A stretch of 64,000 bases of DNA from Streptomyces sp. NBC_01476 (GTDB lineage: Bacteria > Actinomycetota > Actinomycetes > Streptomycetales > Streptomycetaceae), in NCBI RefSeq assembly GCF_036227265.1, contig NZ_CP109446.1, forward strand, positions 5,152,001-5,216,000, written 5' to 3'. The position numbers were made by a program, and so were the translations under genes. Shown here one piece after another: positions 1 to 7,770 of this stretch. The stretch's first letter is position 1; each line of letters starts with the position of its first letter. Below the pieces are notes generated by a model. That model saw only the letters and a program-made list of their open reading frames with translations, ran no database searches and had not been told where the DNA came from.

Positions 1-264
1 CTCCTTCGCCAGGATCTCGGCGGCGTCCTGGTCGACCAGGTAGTCACCGCCCTTGATCGTGTCGAAGGTGTGCCACTCCCAGTTGTCCTCCTCGACGTTC
101 GCGAGGGCGGCGGCCATGCCGCCCTGGGCGGCGCCGGTGTGGGAGCGGGTCGGGTAGAGCTTGGTCAGGACGGCGGTCCGGCTGCGCTTGGTGGACTCGA
201 TGGCCGCGCGCATACCGGCGCCGCCCGCGCCGACGATGACGGTGTCGTACTTGTGGATCTGCAT
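1..264 (-). CDS. sdhA: Succinate dehydrogenase flavoprotein subunit, N-terminal part
   Basis: The first 88 residues are present; the gene continues beyond the left edge. The ATG start is followed by a dinucleotide-binding motif (VGAGGAGM) and by SHTGAAQGG, the segment that in SdhA proteins carries the histidine covalently bound to FAD. The subunit oxidises succinate to fumarate in the membrane-bound complex of the TCA cycle and respiratory chain. It lies 33 bp downstream of sdhD in the usual sdhC-sdhD-sdhA order, so it is co-transcribed; sdhB would be expected to the left of the window. Confidence 0.96.
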   Translation of the reverse strand, partial: MQIHKYDTVIVGAGGAGMRAAIESTKRSRTAVLTKLYPTRSHTGAAQGGMAAALANVEEDNWEWHTFDTIKGGDYLVDQDAAEILAKE

Positions 265-297
265 GGGGTCGCTTCCCTGTTCCAGCCCTGGCTGCGC

Positions 298-780
298 TTA
301 GCGGATGTTCGGGTCGAAGGTGAAGATCACCAGCGAGCCGAGCACGATGGTGAAGGTCACCGCTGTGAACAGCAGCGTCTTGAGCCAGATGCGGGTGTTG
401 GCCTGCTCGGCGTAGTCGTTGATCACGGTCCGCAGGCCGTTGCCGCCGTGCAGCATGGCCAGCCAGAGCATGGCCAGGTCCCAGTACTGCCAGAACGGCG
501 AGGCCCAGCGGCCGGCGACGAACGCGAAGCCGACCTTGGTGACGCCGCCGTCGAGCACCAGCTGGATCAGCAGGTGGCCGAGGACCAGCACGACGAGCAC
601 CACACCGGACAGCCGCATGAAGAGCCAGCCGTACAGCTCGAAGTTGGTGCGGGTGCTGCGCGGGGTGCGCCTGGTCCTGGCCCGCGGCGGCTCGATCACC
701 GGCGCCGGGTTGTCGGGGCTGTACGAGACGCTGGAGGCGGTCAGCTCCACGTCGTCCGTGGGGGTGACTTCAGTGGCCAT
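298..780 (-). CDS. sdhD: Succinate dehydrogenase hydrophobic membrane anchor subunit
   Basis: A 160-residue protein with an Ala/Pro/Arg-rich cytoplasmic N-terminus (about residues 1-48) and three membrane segments (about 52-78, 98-118 and 130-155). Histidines within the first two helices (HLLIQL, LHGGNGL) are plausible haem b ligands. It anchors the SdhAB catalytic dimer and helps form the quinone site. The start lies 7 bp after the sdhC stop, consistent with one operon. The identification rests on membrane topology, position between sdhC and sdhA, and the FELYGWLFMRLSG segment typical of actinobacterial SdhD. Confidence 0.93.
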   Translation of the reverse strand: MATEVTPTDDVELTASSVSYSPDNPAPVIEPPRARTRRTPRSTRTNFELYGWLFMRLSGVVLVVLVLGHLLIQLVLDGGVTKVGFAFVAGRWASPFWQYWDLAMLWLAMLHGGNGLRTVINDYAEQANTRIWLKTLLFTAVTFTIVLGSLVIFTFDPNIR

Positions 781-787
781 GTGTCGT

Positions 788-1168
788 TCAGCTCCCGAAC
801 AGAACTCGAGCGGCGTGGCCGAGGACCGGGTAGATCGCGCCGATCATCAGCAGGATCCACAGGCCCATCACGGTCCAGAACATCTGCTTCTGGTAGCGCG
901 GGCCCTGTGTCCAGTAGTCGACCGCGATGATGCGCAGGCCGTTCAGCGCGTGGAAGAGGATCGCGGCGACGAGGCCGTACTCCAGCAGGCTGACAACGGG
1001 GGTCTTGTAGGTCGCGACGACCTTGTCGTAATCCTCGGGGGAGACCCGCACGAGGGCGGTGTCGAGGACATGCACGAACAGGAAGAAGAAGATGAGGACG
1101 CCGGTGACTCGATGAGCCACCCAGGACCACATGCCTTCCCGGCCGCGGTAGAGCGTTCCAGCCGGCAC
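788..1168 (-). CDS. sdhC: Succinate dehydrogenase cytochrome b556 subunit
   Basis: I place the start at a GTG at 1168, giving 126 residues beginning VPAGTLYRGREG. A GGAGGG ribosome site lies about 8 nt upstream and the codon usage becomes typical from this point; the reading frame is open for a further 49 codons upstream but without coding character. Three membrane helices are visible. The motif WSWVAHRVTGVLIFFFLFVH carries the Arg/His pair expected for quinone and haem binding. It is the first gene of the sdhCDA(B) operon. Confidence 0.94.
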   Translation of the reverse strand: MPAGTLYRGREGMWSWVAHRVTGVLIFFFLFVHVLDTALVRVSPEDYDKVVATYKTPVVSLLEYGLVAAILFHALNGLRIIAVDYWTQGPRYQKQMFWTVMGLWILLMIGAIYPVLGHAARVLFGS

Positions 1169-1217
1169 GGAAAAAACCCTCCGGGAGCGGTGCGGGGGCT
1201 GCCGGCTTCGGTGTCGG

Positions 1218-1841
1218 TCACGCCCGGCCGGGTACGGTCCACCGGCCCCGGCCATCGTAGCGACGCGCTGTCGGCTCCGTCCCGCGGGGTGGTCCAGGTG
1301 TGAGCGATCCCGCACGGTCGGGTGAACCCGCGGCCCGGGGCGGCGCCGTCCGCGGGTCGCGCGGCGGGCCCAGCGCGAGCTGTATCAGCCGGGCACGGCA
1401 GATCCGGCGCAACTGCTCCGCGGTGGCCACCGACTCCTCGTCCTCGTCGTGCGCGAGGCGCTCGCGGAGCATCGCCAGTGTGAGGTCCAGCGCCTCGCCG
1501 GGTCCGACCGCGGAGAGGTCGATCACAAAGGAGTGGCCGAACTTCGCCTCATACGCGGCGTGCGCGGCCCGCAGTGCGGTGTGCGCGGCGAGATTGCCCC
1601 GGTCGGGGAGCGCGGTGGTGGTCTCCATGGCCAGTGCCTCGGCGAGATCGCCCGAGGTCAGGTCGTACGCGGCTTCGTCGGCCGCGGCCAGCAGCGACTC
1701 CAGCGTGGGGTACGGCCGGTGGGCGGCCACGCGGCGGGCCCAGCGGTGGGAACCGCAGCAGTCGCGCAGGGCCGCTTCGGCGACCACGGAGGGGGCGTGG
1801 TTGAGCAGGGCCAGCCCCTCGGGGGGCGTGTCGCTGGACAG
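1218..1841 (-). CDS. uraD: 2-oxo-4-hydroxy-4-carboxy-5-ureidoimidazoline (OHCU) decarboxylase
   Basis: UraD-type enzymes decarboxylate OHCU to S-allantoin in uric acid degradation. The protein shows the family pattern ACCGSxRWxxxVxxHRPYP near the N-terminus, an all-helical middle (LAAADEAAYDLTSGDLAEAL) and FGHSFVID. The family-like N-terminus SSDTPPEGLALLNHAPS begins at a CTG codon at 1841 with an AGGAG site 7 nt before it. The nearest conventional start is a GTG at 1787, which would remove 18 of these residues. After the fold ends (about residue 155) there is a long Pro/Arg-rich tail of some 50 residues, unusual for the family. The stop lies 49 bp before the sdhC start, so read-through into sdh is possible. 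Confidence 0.85.
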   Translation of the reverse strand: MSSDTPPEGLALLNHAPSVVAEAALRDCCGSHRWARRVAAHRPYPTLESLLAAADEAAYDLTSGDLAEALAMETTTALPDRGNLAAHTALRAAHAAYEAKFGHSFVIDLSAVGPGEALDLTLAMLRERLAHDEDEESVATAEQLRRICRARLIQLALGPPRDPRTAPPRAAGSPDRAGSLTPGPPRGTEPTARRYDGRGRWTVPGRA

Positions 1842-2271
1842 CGGCGGGCTCCTGAGTGGGGGACCGTGCGGGGACGCGCACGGTGGACAAGTGGAGGCAG
1901 CGGGAAAAGGCAGCGAGGTTGTAAGGGGTGGAGAGGGTGTGACGGCGGTGCGGGGGTGAAGCGGGGGTGAACAAGTGCCCGGCGCGTGGGGCCACTACGG
2001 CGGAGGCACGCACAACTCTACGGGCGGGCCCGGCACTCCCGGCCGTTGGACCGGAAGGTTCACCCGTACGGGAAAAGTCCGGACCCGGGTTGACGGCGGG
2101 GCCGTGCCTCCGCGCCCGCAGCCGGGCCGTCCACGTAGACATGCGGAGAACGGGCGGATATGCGGGGGTATGACGACGGCCGGGGGCCGCCTCCCCCCAC
2201 AGGAGCGTCCCCGGCCGCCACTTGTACGGCGTCACCGACTCCAAAAGTGTCACCGGCCCTCATGAGGCAGG
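1842..2271. other. Intergenic region between uraD and the ECF sigma gene
   Basis: A 430-bp divergent promoter region without convincing coding sequence. It holds a tandem 11-bp direct repeat (1950-1971) and a single GTTCACCC element in the other orientation (2058-2068), both resembling PhoP direct-repeat units. No sigma-70-type promoter could be assigned with confidence. Confidence 0.5.
1951..1972 (-). promoter_or_regulatory. Candidate PHO box (two 11-nt direct-repeat units)
   Basis: On the minus strand the sequence reads GTTCACCCCCG followed directly by CTTCACCCCCG. Streptomyces PhoP is known to bind adjacent 11-nt direct repeats built on GTTCACC. The site lies about 110 bp upstream of uraD in the same orientation and about 300 bp upstream of the divergent sigma gene. 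Assignment as a PhoP site is inference from the motif alone. Confidence 0.5.
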
Positions 2272-2889
2272 ATGGGGACGGTGTTCGAGGGGGTGGGGCC
2301 TGACGTGGATCTGGATGCCGCGGTGAGTGCGGCGCAGGGCGGTGACGAGACCGCCTTCCGTGTCGTCTACCGCGCTGTGCAGCCGCAGCTGCTGCAGTAC
2401 GTCCGCAGCCTGGTGGGACCGGCGGACGCGGAGGACGTCGCCTCGGAAGCCTGGCTGCAGATCGCCCGTGACCTGCCCAATTTCCGCGGTGACGGGGGCT
2501 CCGTCCGCGGCTGGGCGGCCCGGATCGCCCGGAACCGGGCACTCGACCACATCCGCGCGCGCAGCCGCAGGCCGGTCGCCGGGGCCGGCGTGGACGAACT
2601 CGTCCAGCTGCCGGACCGCGCCGACACCGCCGGTGAGGCGCTCGACGCGGTGGCCACCGACCGGGCGCTCGCCGCGATAGCGGCGCTGCCGCGCGAGCAG
2701 GCCGAGGCGGTGCTGCTGCGGGTGGTGATGGGGCTCGACTCCACCAGCGCCGCCCGGGTCCTGGGCAAACGCGCCGGATCGGTGCGGATGGCGACCCATC
2801 GGGGCCTGCGCCGGCTGGCCGAAATCCTGGAGTTCGAGGAGGACGGGCGCCCCGCCGATGTGACGTTTTCTGCGTCCAAGGCGCTGTGA
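2272..2889 (+). CDS. ECF-type RNA polymerase sigma factor
   Basis: A 205-residue sigma-70 group IV protein. Region 2 spans about residues 24-95 (FRVVYRAVQPQLLQYVRSLV, DAEDVASEAWLQI, ARNRALDHIR). Region 4 spans about 132-190 (ALAAIAALPREQAEAVLLRVV, then a helix-turn-helix with GKRAGSVRMATHRGLRRL). There is no C-terminal extension. It is followed 31 bp later by a single-pass membrane protein, an arrangement typical of ECF sigma factors with membrane regulators. The ATG at 2272 follows GGCAGG. I cannot assign it to a named sigma factor. Confidence 0.9.
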   Translation: MGTVFEGVGPDVDLDAAVSAAQGGDETAFRVVYRAVQPQLLQYVRSLVGPADAEDVASEAWLQIARDLPNFRGDGGSVRGWAARIARNRALDHIRARSRRPVAGAGVDELVQLPDRADTAGEALDAVATDRALAAIAALPREQAEAVLLRVVMGLDSTSAARVLGKRAGSVRMATHRGLRRLAEILEFEEDGRPADVTFSASKAL

Positions 2890-2920
2890 GGAAGTGATGA
2901 GGAAGTGATACGGACGCGAC

Positions 2921-3676
2921 ATGAACGACGACGGACGGACTGAGGTGGCCGACGAGGTCGCCGACGCGGTCGCCGAGGCGGTGGCCGCCGCGCGGCTGGG
3001 CCGGCTGCTGGCGACCGCCGGCGGAGTGCCCGCGGCCCTGGACCCGGCGCGGGAAGAGGCCGCGCTGGCCGCTTTCCGGGCCGCCCGGACTCCGGCGCGG
3101 CCGGCGGTGCGGGCCGGGCGGGCACTGCGGGTGGTCGCGGCGGCGATGGCCTCGGTGGTCGCGCTCGGCGGGGTGGCGGTCGCGGTCACCACGGGAACGG
3201 GGCGCACCCTGCTGCCCGGCGCGGGCTCCGGCAGCGGCCCGGTGAGCCGGCCGCCGGCCGCGGTCGCCCCGGACAGCGGTCCTGCCGGGGCCGTCCCCTC
3301 CGGGCCGCCGAGCCCGTCCGGCCCGCCCAATCCGTCGGACCTGTCGAACCCGCTGCGGCCGTCGGTGGCCACCGGGCCGCAAGCGCCGGCGCACCGGGGC
3401 CGGGTGGTCCGCCCGCACACCCCGCGCGCCCCACGCCCTCCGTACACCGAGCACCCTCCGCACCCCGCGCACGGGCGCGCCGGCGGCGCCGGAAAAGCGG
3501 GAAAAGCCGGAAAAGCCGGCCGGAGCGGCGCCACGTCCGGCAGCGCCACGAGCTCCGCGGGTGACCCCGAGGGCACGGCGCCGCGGCGCCCCCGTACCCC
3601 CGGCCGCCACCACGGCACCGCCAAGAACAAACCGCGCCTCGGCGGACGTACCGGCAGTCGCGGCACCCACAGGTGA
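2921..3676 (+). CDS. Single-pass membrane protein, possible regulator of the upstream sigma factor
   Basis: A 251-residue protein with a short Ala-rich cytoplasmic domain (residues 1-68), one membrane helix (about 70-90) and an extracytoplasmic tail very rich in Pro, Ser, Gly, Arg and His, including a GKAGKAGKAG run near residue 188. No zinc-binding HxxxCxxC anti-sigma motif is present. Its position directly after the ECF sigma gene suggests an anti-sigma or sensory role, but nothing in the sequence proves it. Two strong hairpins follow the gene, so the pair appears to be a two-gene unit. Confidence 0.75.
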   Translation: MNDDGRTEVADEVADAVAEAVAAARLGRLLATAGGVPAALDPAREEAALAAFRAARTPARPAVRAGRALRVVAAAMASVVALGGVAVAVTTGTGRTLLPGAGSGSGPVSRPPAAVAPDSGPAGAVPSGPPSPSGPPNPSDLSNPLRPSVATGPQAPAHRGRVVRPHTPRAPRPPYTEHPPHPAHGRAGGAGKAGKAGKAGRSGATSGSATSSAGDPEGTAPRRPRTPGRHHGTAKNKPRLGGRTGSRGTHR

Positions 3677-3731
3677 CACTTCCGGCCGGTGATGCGCTGT
3701 AGCAAGTGAACCGACTGGTCATCGGTTCGGT

Positions 3732-3760
3732 GGACCCCGATTCTCCCCGTATCGGGGTCC
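3732..3760 (+). terminator. Hairpin downstream of the sigma factor operon
   Basis: GGACCCCGAT at 3732-3741 pairs perfectly with ATCGGGGTCC at 3751-3760 around a 9-nt loop. No T-run follows, as is usual for Streptomyces hairpin terminators. Confidence 0.7.
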
Positions 3761-3767
3761 GCGTACA

Positions 3768-3806
3768 GAGCGCGGCCGGGTGCATTCCCCCTGCCCGGCC
3801 GCGCTC
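3768..3806 (+). terminator. Second hairpin downstream of the sigma factor operon
   Basis: GAGCGCGGCCGGG at 3768-3780 pairs perfectly with CCCGGCCGCGCTC at 3794-3806 (13-bp stem, 13-nt loop). It lies only 7 bp after the preceding hairpin, forming a tandem terminator. Confidence 0.75.
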
Positions 3807-4046
3807 GCCCACCCCCGCTGTGCATCCCCTGTCGAACTCAGGACGCCGAGGCCACGCCCCGCGGTTGCACCCGCGCCTCCGGCAGGACACCGGGCCCGAT
3901 CGGGTAGGACTGTGAGGAAGGTCCCAGCCCTGTCCGCTGCACCGCATGCACGGCCCCCACTACAGTCCGTGTCTGACCCCCTGCCACTTTCTCCCCGTAT
4001 TCACCCCTCAGTTCTTCCAGCCAGTTCTTCAGCGGAGGCGTTAACG

Positions 4047-5627
4047 ATGACGCGCGAGTCGGAATCCGGTCTGCCGATCGAGCCGGTGTACGGACCCGAG
4101 GCCCTGGCGGGCTGGGACCCGCAGGAGCGGCTGGGAGAACCCGGCGCGTACCCGTTCACCCGGGGCGTCTACCCGTCGATGTACACCGGGCGGCCGTGGA
4201 CGATGCGGCAGTACGCCGGCTTCGGCACCGCGACCGAGTCCAACGCGCGCTACAAACAGCTGATCGCCAACGGCACCATGGGGCTGTCGGTGGCCTTCGA
4301 CCTGCCGACCCAGATGGGGCACGACTCCGACGCGCCGATCGCGGCCGGCGAGGTCGGCAAGGTCGGGGTGGCGATCGACTCGATCGACGACATGCGGGTG
4401 CTCTTCGGCGGGATCCCGCTGGACAAGGTCTCCACCTCGATGACGATCAACGCGCCCGCCGCGCTCCTGCTGCTGCTCTACCAACTGGTCGGTGAGGAAC
4501 AGGGCGTCTCGGCTGGGCAGTTGACCGGCACCATCCAGAACGACGTGCTCAAGGAGTACATCGCCCGCGGCACCTACATCTTCCCGCCCAAGCCGTCGCT
4601 GCGGCTGATCGCGGACATCTTCGCGTACTGCCGGGCGGAGATCCCGAAGTGGAACACCATCTCGATCTCCGGCTACCACATGGCAGAGGCGGGGGCCTCG
4701 CCGGCGCAGGAGATCGCCTTCACGCTCGCCGACGGCATCCAGTACGTGCGGACCGCCATCGACGCCGGCATGGACGTGGACGATTTCGCGCCAAGGTTGT
4801 CGTTCTTCTTCGTGGCGCGGACCACGATCCTGGAGGAGGTCGCCAAGTTCCGCGCCGCCCGCCGGATCTGGGCCAAGGTGATGCGCGAGGAGTTCGGCGC
4901 GAAGAACCCCAAGTCGCAGATGCTGCGCTTCCACACGCAGACCGCGGGTGTGCAGCTCACCGCGCAGCAGCCCGAGGTCAATCTGGTCCGGGTCGCGGTC
5001 CAGGGGCTGGCCGCGGTGCTCGGCGGCACGCAGTCGCTGCACACCAACTCCTTCGACGAGGCCATCGCGCTGCCCACCGACAAGTCGGCCCGGCTGGCGC
5101 TGCGTACCCAGCAGGTGCTCGCCTACGAGACCGATGTCACCGCCACCGTCGACCCGTTCGCCGGGTCGTACGTGGTGGAGCGGATGACCGACGACGTCGA
5201 GGCCGCGGCGCTCGAACTGATGGCGAAGGTCGAGGAGTTGGGGGGCGCGGTCGAGGCGATCGAGCACGGTTTCCAGAAGGGCGAGATCGAGCGGAACGCG
5301 TACCGCATCGCGCTGGAGACCGACGCGGCCGAGCGGGTCGTGGTCGGCGTCAACCGCTTCAAGCTGGACGAGGAGGAGCCGTACGAGCCGCTGCGGGTGG
5401 ACCCGGCGATCGAGGCCCAGCAGGCCGAGCGGCTGGCCGCGCTGCGGGCCTCCCGCGACCAGCGGGCGGTGGACGAGGCGCTGACCGCGCTGCAGAAGGC
5501 GGCCGAGGGTACCGACAACGTGCTCTACCCGATGAAGGACGCGCTGCGCGCCCGCGCCACCGTCGGCGAGGTCTGCAACGCGCTGCGGGAGGTGTGGGGC
5601 ACCTACGTCCCCACCGACGCGTTCTGA
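4047..5627 (+). CDS. Cobalamin-dependent acyl-CoA mutase, large (substrate-binding) subunit
   Basis: A 526-residue protein of the methylmalonyl-CoA mutase/isobutyryl-CoA mutase family. It has the N-terminal TIM-barrel substrate domain (YPFTRGVYPSMYTGRPWTMRQYAGF, GLSVAFDLPTQMGHDSD, SISGYHMAEAG with His211). It ends without the C-terminal B12 domain (no DxHxxG), so it needs a separate small subunit, as IcmA needs IcmB. Tyr46 and Arg174 (YIARGTYIFPP) match the residues that hold the substrate carboxylate in methylmalonyl-CoA mutase, whereas isobutyryl-CoA mutase has Gln at the Arg position. A dicarboxylic acyl-CoA substrate is therefore more likely. Start ATG at 4047 follows GGAGG; the upstream frame is open but not coding-like. 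Confidence 0.9.
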   Translation: MTRESESGLPIEPVYGPEALAGWDPQERLGEPGAYPFTRGVYPSMYTGRPWTMRQYAGFGTATESNARYKQLIANGTMGLSVAFDLPTQMGHDSDAPIAAGEVGKVGVAIDSIDDMRVLFGGIPLDKVSTSMTINAPAALLLLLYQLVGEEQGVSAGQLTGTIQNDVLKEYIARGTYIFPPKPSLRLIADIFAYCRAEIPKWNTISISGYHMAEAGASPAQEIAFTLADGIQYVRTAIDAGMDVDDFAPRLSFFFVARTTILEEVAKFRAARRIWAKVMREEFGAKNPKSQMLRFHTQTAGVQLTAQQPEVNLVRVAVQGLAAVLGGTQSLHTNSFDEAIALPTDKSARLALRTQQVLAYETDVTATVDPFAGSYVVERMTDDVEAAALELMAKVEELGGAVEAIEHGFQKGEIERNAYRIALETDAAERVVVGVNRFKLDEEEPYEPLRVDPAIEAQQAERLAALRASRDQRAVDEALTALQKAAEGTDNVLYPMKDALRARATVGEVCNALREVWGTYVPTDAF

Positions 5628-5777
5628 CCCGGCCCGGGCGGATGCGGGCCGCGACCCGGACGGGCGGCGCCTCTCTGAGCCGCGCCGGTCAGGTGACCAG
5701 GGCCGGGCGGCCCCGGCCGGGACTGCGCTGACCAGGTGTCAGCCGGCCGGTGTCCGTGGGCTGTTGGGGGCCTGAGT

Positions 5778-6476
5778 TCAGCGGGTCGCGTATGTGAGCA
5801 CCCGCTCGCCGAGCAGTCCCTCCAGCGCGTCCAGCAGCGCCAGCGCGGCCTGGGCGACGGCGGCGGGCGGGCGGCCGGCCCGGGTGCGCTCGCCGATCTC
5901 CCGGAAGAGCTCCTCCTGGACCCAGCCGAGCTGGGCGGCGACCAGCCGGGGCAGCGGGTCGTCCGGGGCGGCGGCGGTCTCGGCAGCGAGGGCGGCGGCC
6001 AGTTCGGCCACCATCTCGTGCCGTATGGCGTCCAGCCGGGCCGCCAGGGCGGCCTCCCCGCGGACCATGTCCAGGAAGCGGCCGTAACCCAGGGTGAGAC
6101 CCACCATCCGTTCGCCGTGCCGCAGTTCGCCGCGCAGCGCGGCGAAGACCGCGGCGGCGGCCGGCCGCCCGGCCGGCCGGGCGGCGACCATCTGCACCAT
6201 GCGCTGGGCCGACGCCTGCTCCGGGTAGCAGACCAGGTCTTCCTTGGAGGGGAAGTAGGTGTAGACGCTGTTCACCGACACCTCGGCGGTACGCGCCACC
6301 TCGGCGATCGTCACCCGGCCGAAGCCCCGCTCCAGGAAGAGCCCGGTGGCGACCTCGGCGATGTGCCGCCGGGTGCGCCGCCGCTTCTCGTCGCGCAGCC
6401 CCAGGGCGAGGATCTCCTGCGCCCGGGTCGGCTCACGAAGGGGCGTACGCACGGTGCCGCGGGTGGTGTCGCTCAC
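5778..6476 (-). CDS. TetR-family transcriptional regulator
   Basis: A 232-residue protein starting at GTG. A TetR helix-turn-helix lies at about residues 30-78 (TRRHIAEVATGLFLERGFGRVTIAEVARTAEVSVNSVYTYFPSKEDL), and the C-terminal ligand-binding domain is Ala-rich and helical. It is convergent with the acyl-CoA mutase and ends 150 bp after it. It lies upstream of, and on the same strand as, no obvious target; the acyltransferase operon behind it ends in a hairpin. The ligand is not predictable from sequence. Confidence 0.92.
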   Translation of the reverse strand: MSDTTRGTVRTPLREPTRAQEILALGLRDEKRRRTRRHIAEVATGLFLERGFGRVTIAEVARTAEVSVNSVYTYFPSKEDLVCYPEQASAQRMVQMVAARPAGRPAAAAVFAALRGELRHGERMVGLTLGYGRFLDMVRGEAALAARLDAIRHEMVAELAAALAAETAAAPDDPLPRLVAAQLGWVQEELFREIGERTRAGRPPAAVAQAALALLDALEGLLGERVLTYATR

Positions 6477-6491
6477 CCGGCCATCGTAGAA

Positions 6492-6532
6492 CAGCGGCGG
6501 GCGGCGGCCGGTCCGGCCACCGCCCGCCGCTG
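6492..6532 (-). terminator. Hairpin terminator of the acyltransferase operon
   Basis: CAGCGGCGGGCGG at 6492-6504 pairs with CCGCCCGCCGCTG at 6520-6532. After one mismatch the stem continues with GGCCGG/CCGGCC around a single-base centre. It lies just beyond the acyltransferase stop and before the TetR start, so it separates the two minus-strand units. Confidence 0.75.
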
Positions 6533-6558
6533 ACGCAGGACGGGTTCGGTCCGCCCGC

Positions 6559-7770
6559 TCAGGCCGCGACGGGCTTGCTGAGCACCCGCTTGATCAGCGG
6601 GGCCAGCGGCTTCTCCACCACGCGGTGCAGCGCGTAGGCGAGCAGGAGCATGAAGACCACCGTCGTCCCGAAGATCACGGTGGGCGGCAGGCTGGTGTGC
6701 TGCACCAGCTTGCCGATGACGACCCAGCCCAGGTGCTCGTGCACCAGGTAGAAGGGGTACGTCAGGGCGCCCGCGGTGGTCAGCCAGCGCCAGTTGAGGT
6801 TGGCGATCGGGGGCACCAGCGTCACCGCGATGACCGCGAGGAAGCCCAGCGCCAGCACGACGATCACCATCAGCTCGGAACGGTGGTGGAAGACATCCAT
6901 GTTGGCCGGTGCCACCAGGCCCTTGACCTCTTCGCGCTGTCCGAGCAGGAAGCCGACCAGCACCACGCCCCAGGACAGGGCGTCGTGGCCGAACCGGTAG
7001 ATGAGGTACATGCCCATGCCGGCGACGAAGAACGGCGCGTACTCGGGCATCAGGGCGAACTTCAGGAAGCTCTCGTCGGTGGCCTGGGCGTACAGCGCCA
7101 GCACCGTCCACACCGAGCAGAAGACCAGGACGCGCTTGCGGGTGGCGCCCGGCCACACCACGCACAGCGCGAAGAGGAGGTAGAACCGCATCTCGGCCCA
7201 GAGCGTCCAGCAGACGCCGAGCACCCGCTGTGCCCCGGCCGGCATCTGCAGCATGGTGAAGTTGACCAGCAGATCGGTGTTCGGGACCCGCTTGAGGCCG
7301 ACGATCGCGAAGGCCACCGTGATGATGATCAGCGCCGCCCAGTACGCCGGGTAGAGCCGGGTGATCCGGGAGATCGCGAAGTCCTTGACGCTGCGGCCCC
7401 AGCCGCTCATGCAGATCACGAAGCCACTGATGATGAAGAAGATCTCAACGCCCAGCGGTCCGTAGGAGAACGGTCCGGCCAGGTGGGGGAAGACATGGCT
7501 CGGGGAGCGGCCCCAAGCCGTGGATATGTCCCCGCCGCGCCCGGCGTAGTGGTAGGCGCAGACCATCAGCGCGGCTATCAGCCGTAGTCCGTCAAGTGCG
7601 CGCAGCCGTCCCCTGGCCCGGCCGCCGCCCTTGGCGGACCCGGGTATGCCGGGGGTCACCTTCTCGGAGGCCGCCTTCTCGGGTGCCGCCGTCGGCAGCG
7701 GTTCCGCGGTGGTCGTCGAACCGCCCGCTCTGACGGATCCTTCGGCTGCCTCGGGGAGTTGCAGACTCAT
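6559..7770 (-). CDS. Membrane acyltransferase, acyltransferase-3 family
   Basis: A 403-residue integral membrane protein of the OafA/AT3 group. After a polar N-terminus (residues 1-55) comes LRALDGLRLIAALMVCAYHYAGRGG, whose family RxxxxxR...H pattern carries the catalytic His, then about ten membrane helices. Such enzymes acetylate or otherwise acylate extracytoplasmic sugars. The ATG at 7770 overlaps the stop of the upstream polysialyltransferase-like gene (ATGA), so it is the last gene of a three-gene operon. It probably O-acylates the glycan made by the locus, for instance a Kdn-type polymer; the acceptor is inferred from context only. Confidence 0.88.
   Translation of the reverse strand: MSLQLPEAAEGSVRAGGSTTTAEPLPTAAPEKAASEKVTPGIPGSAKGGGRARGRLRALDGLRLIAALMVCAYHYAGRGGDISTAWGRSPSHVFPHLAGPFSYGPLGVEIFFIISGFVICMSGWGRSVKDFAISRITRLYPAYWAALIIITVAFAIVGLKRVPNTDLLVNFTMLQMPAGAQRVLGVCWTLWAEMRFYLLFALCVVWPGATRKRVLVFCSVWTVLALYAQATDESFLKFALMPEYAPFFVAGMGMYLIYRFGHDALSWGVVLVGFLLGQREEVKGLVAPANMDVFHHRSELMVIVVLALGFLAVIAVTLVPPIANLNWRWLTTAGALTYPFYLVHEHLGWVVIGKLVQHTSLPPTVIFGTTVVFMLLLAYALHRVVEKPLAPLIKRVLSKPVAA

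Larger units (their letters stand above)
3677..4046 (+). other. Intergenic region upstream of the acyl-CoA mutase gene
   Basis: 370 bp without a credible gene. The first part holds two consecutive perfect hairpins (3732-3806) that should end transcription from the sigma operon. The remainder (3807-4033) must contain the mutase promoter, which I could not locate. A GGAGG ribosome site lies at 4034-4038, eight bases before the mutase ATG. Confidence 0.5.

Noticed and set aside
3780..4046. N-terminal extension of the acyl-CoA mutase reading back to 3780
   Set aside because: The upstream part has poor codon bias and no family similarity, while ATG 4047 has a GGAGG site and the expected N-terminus.
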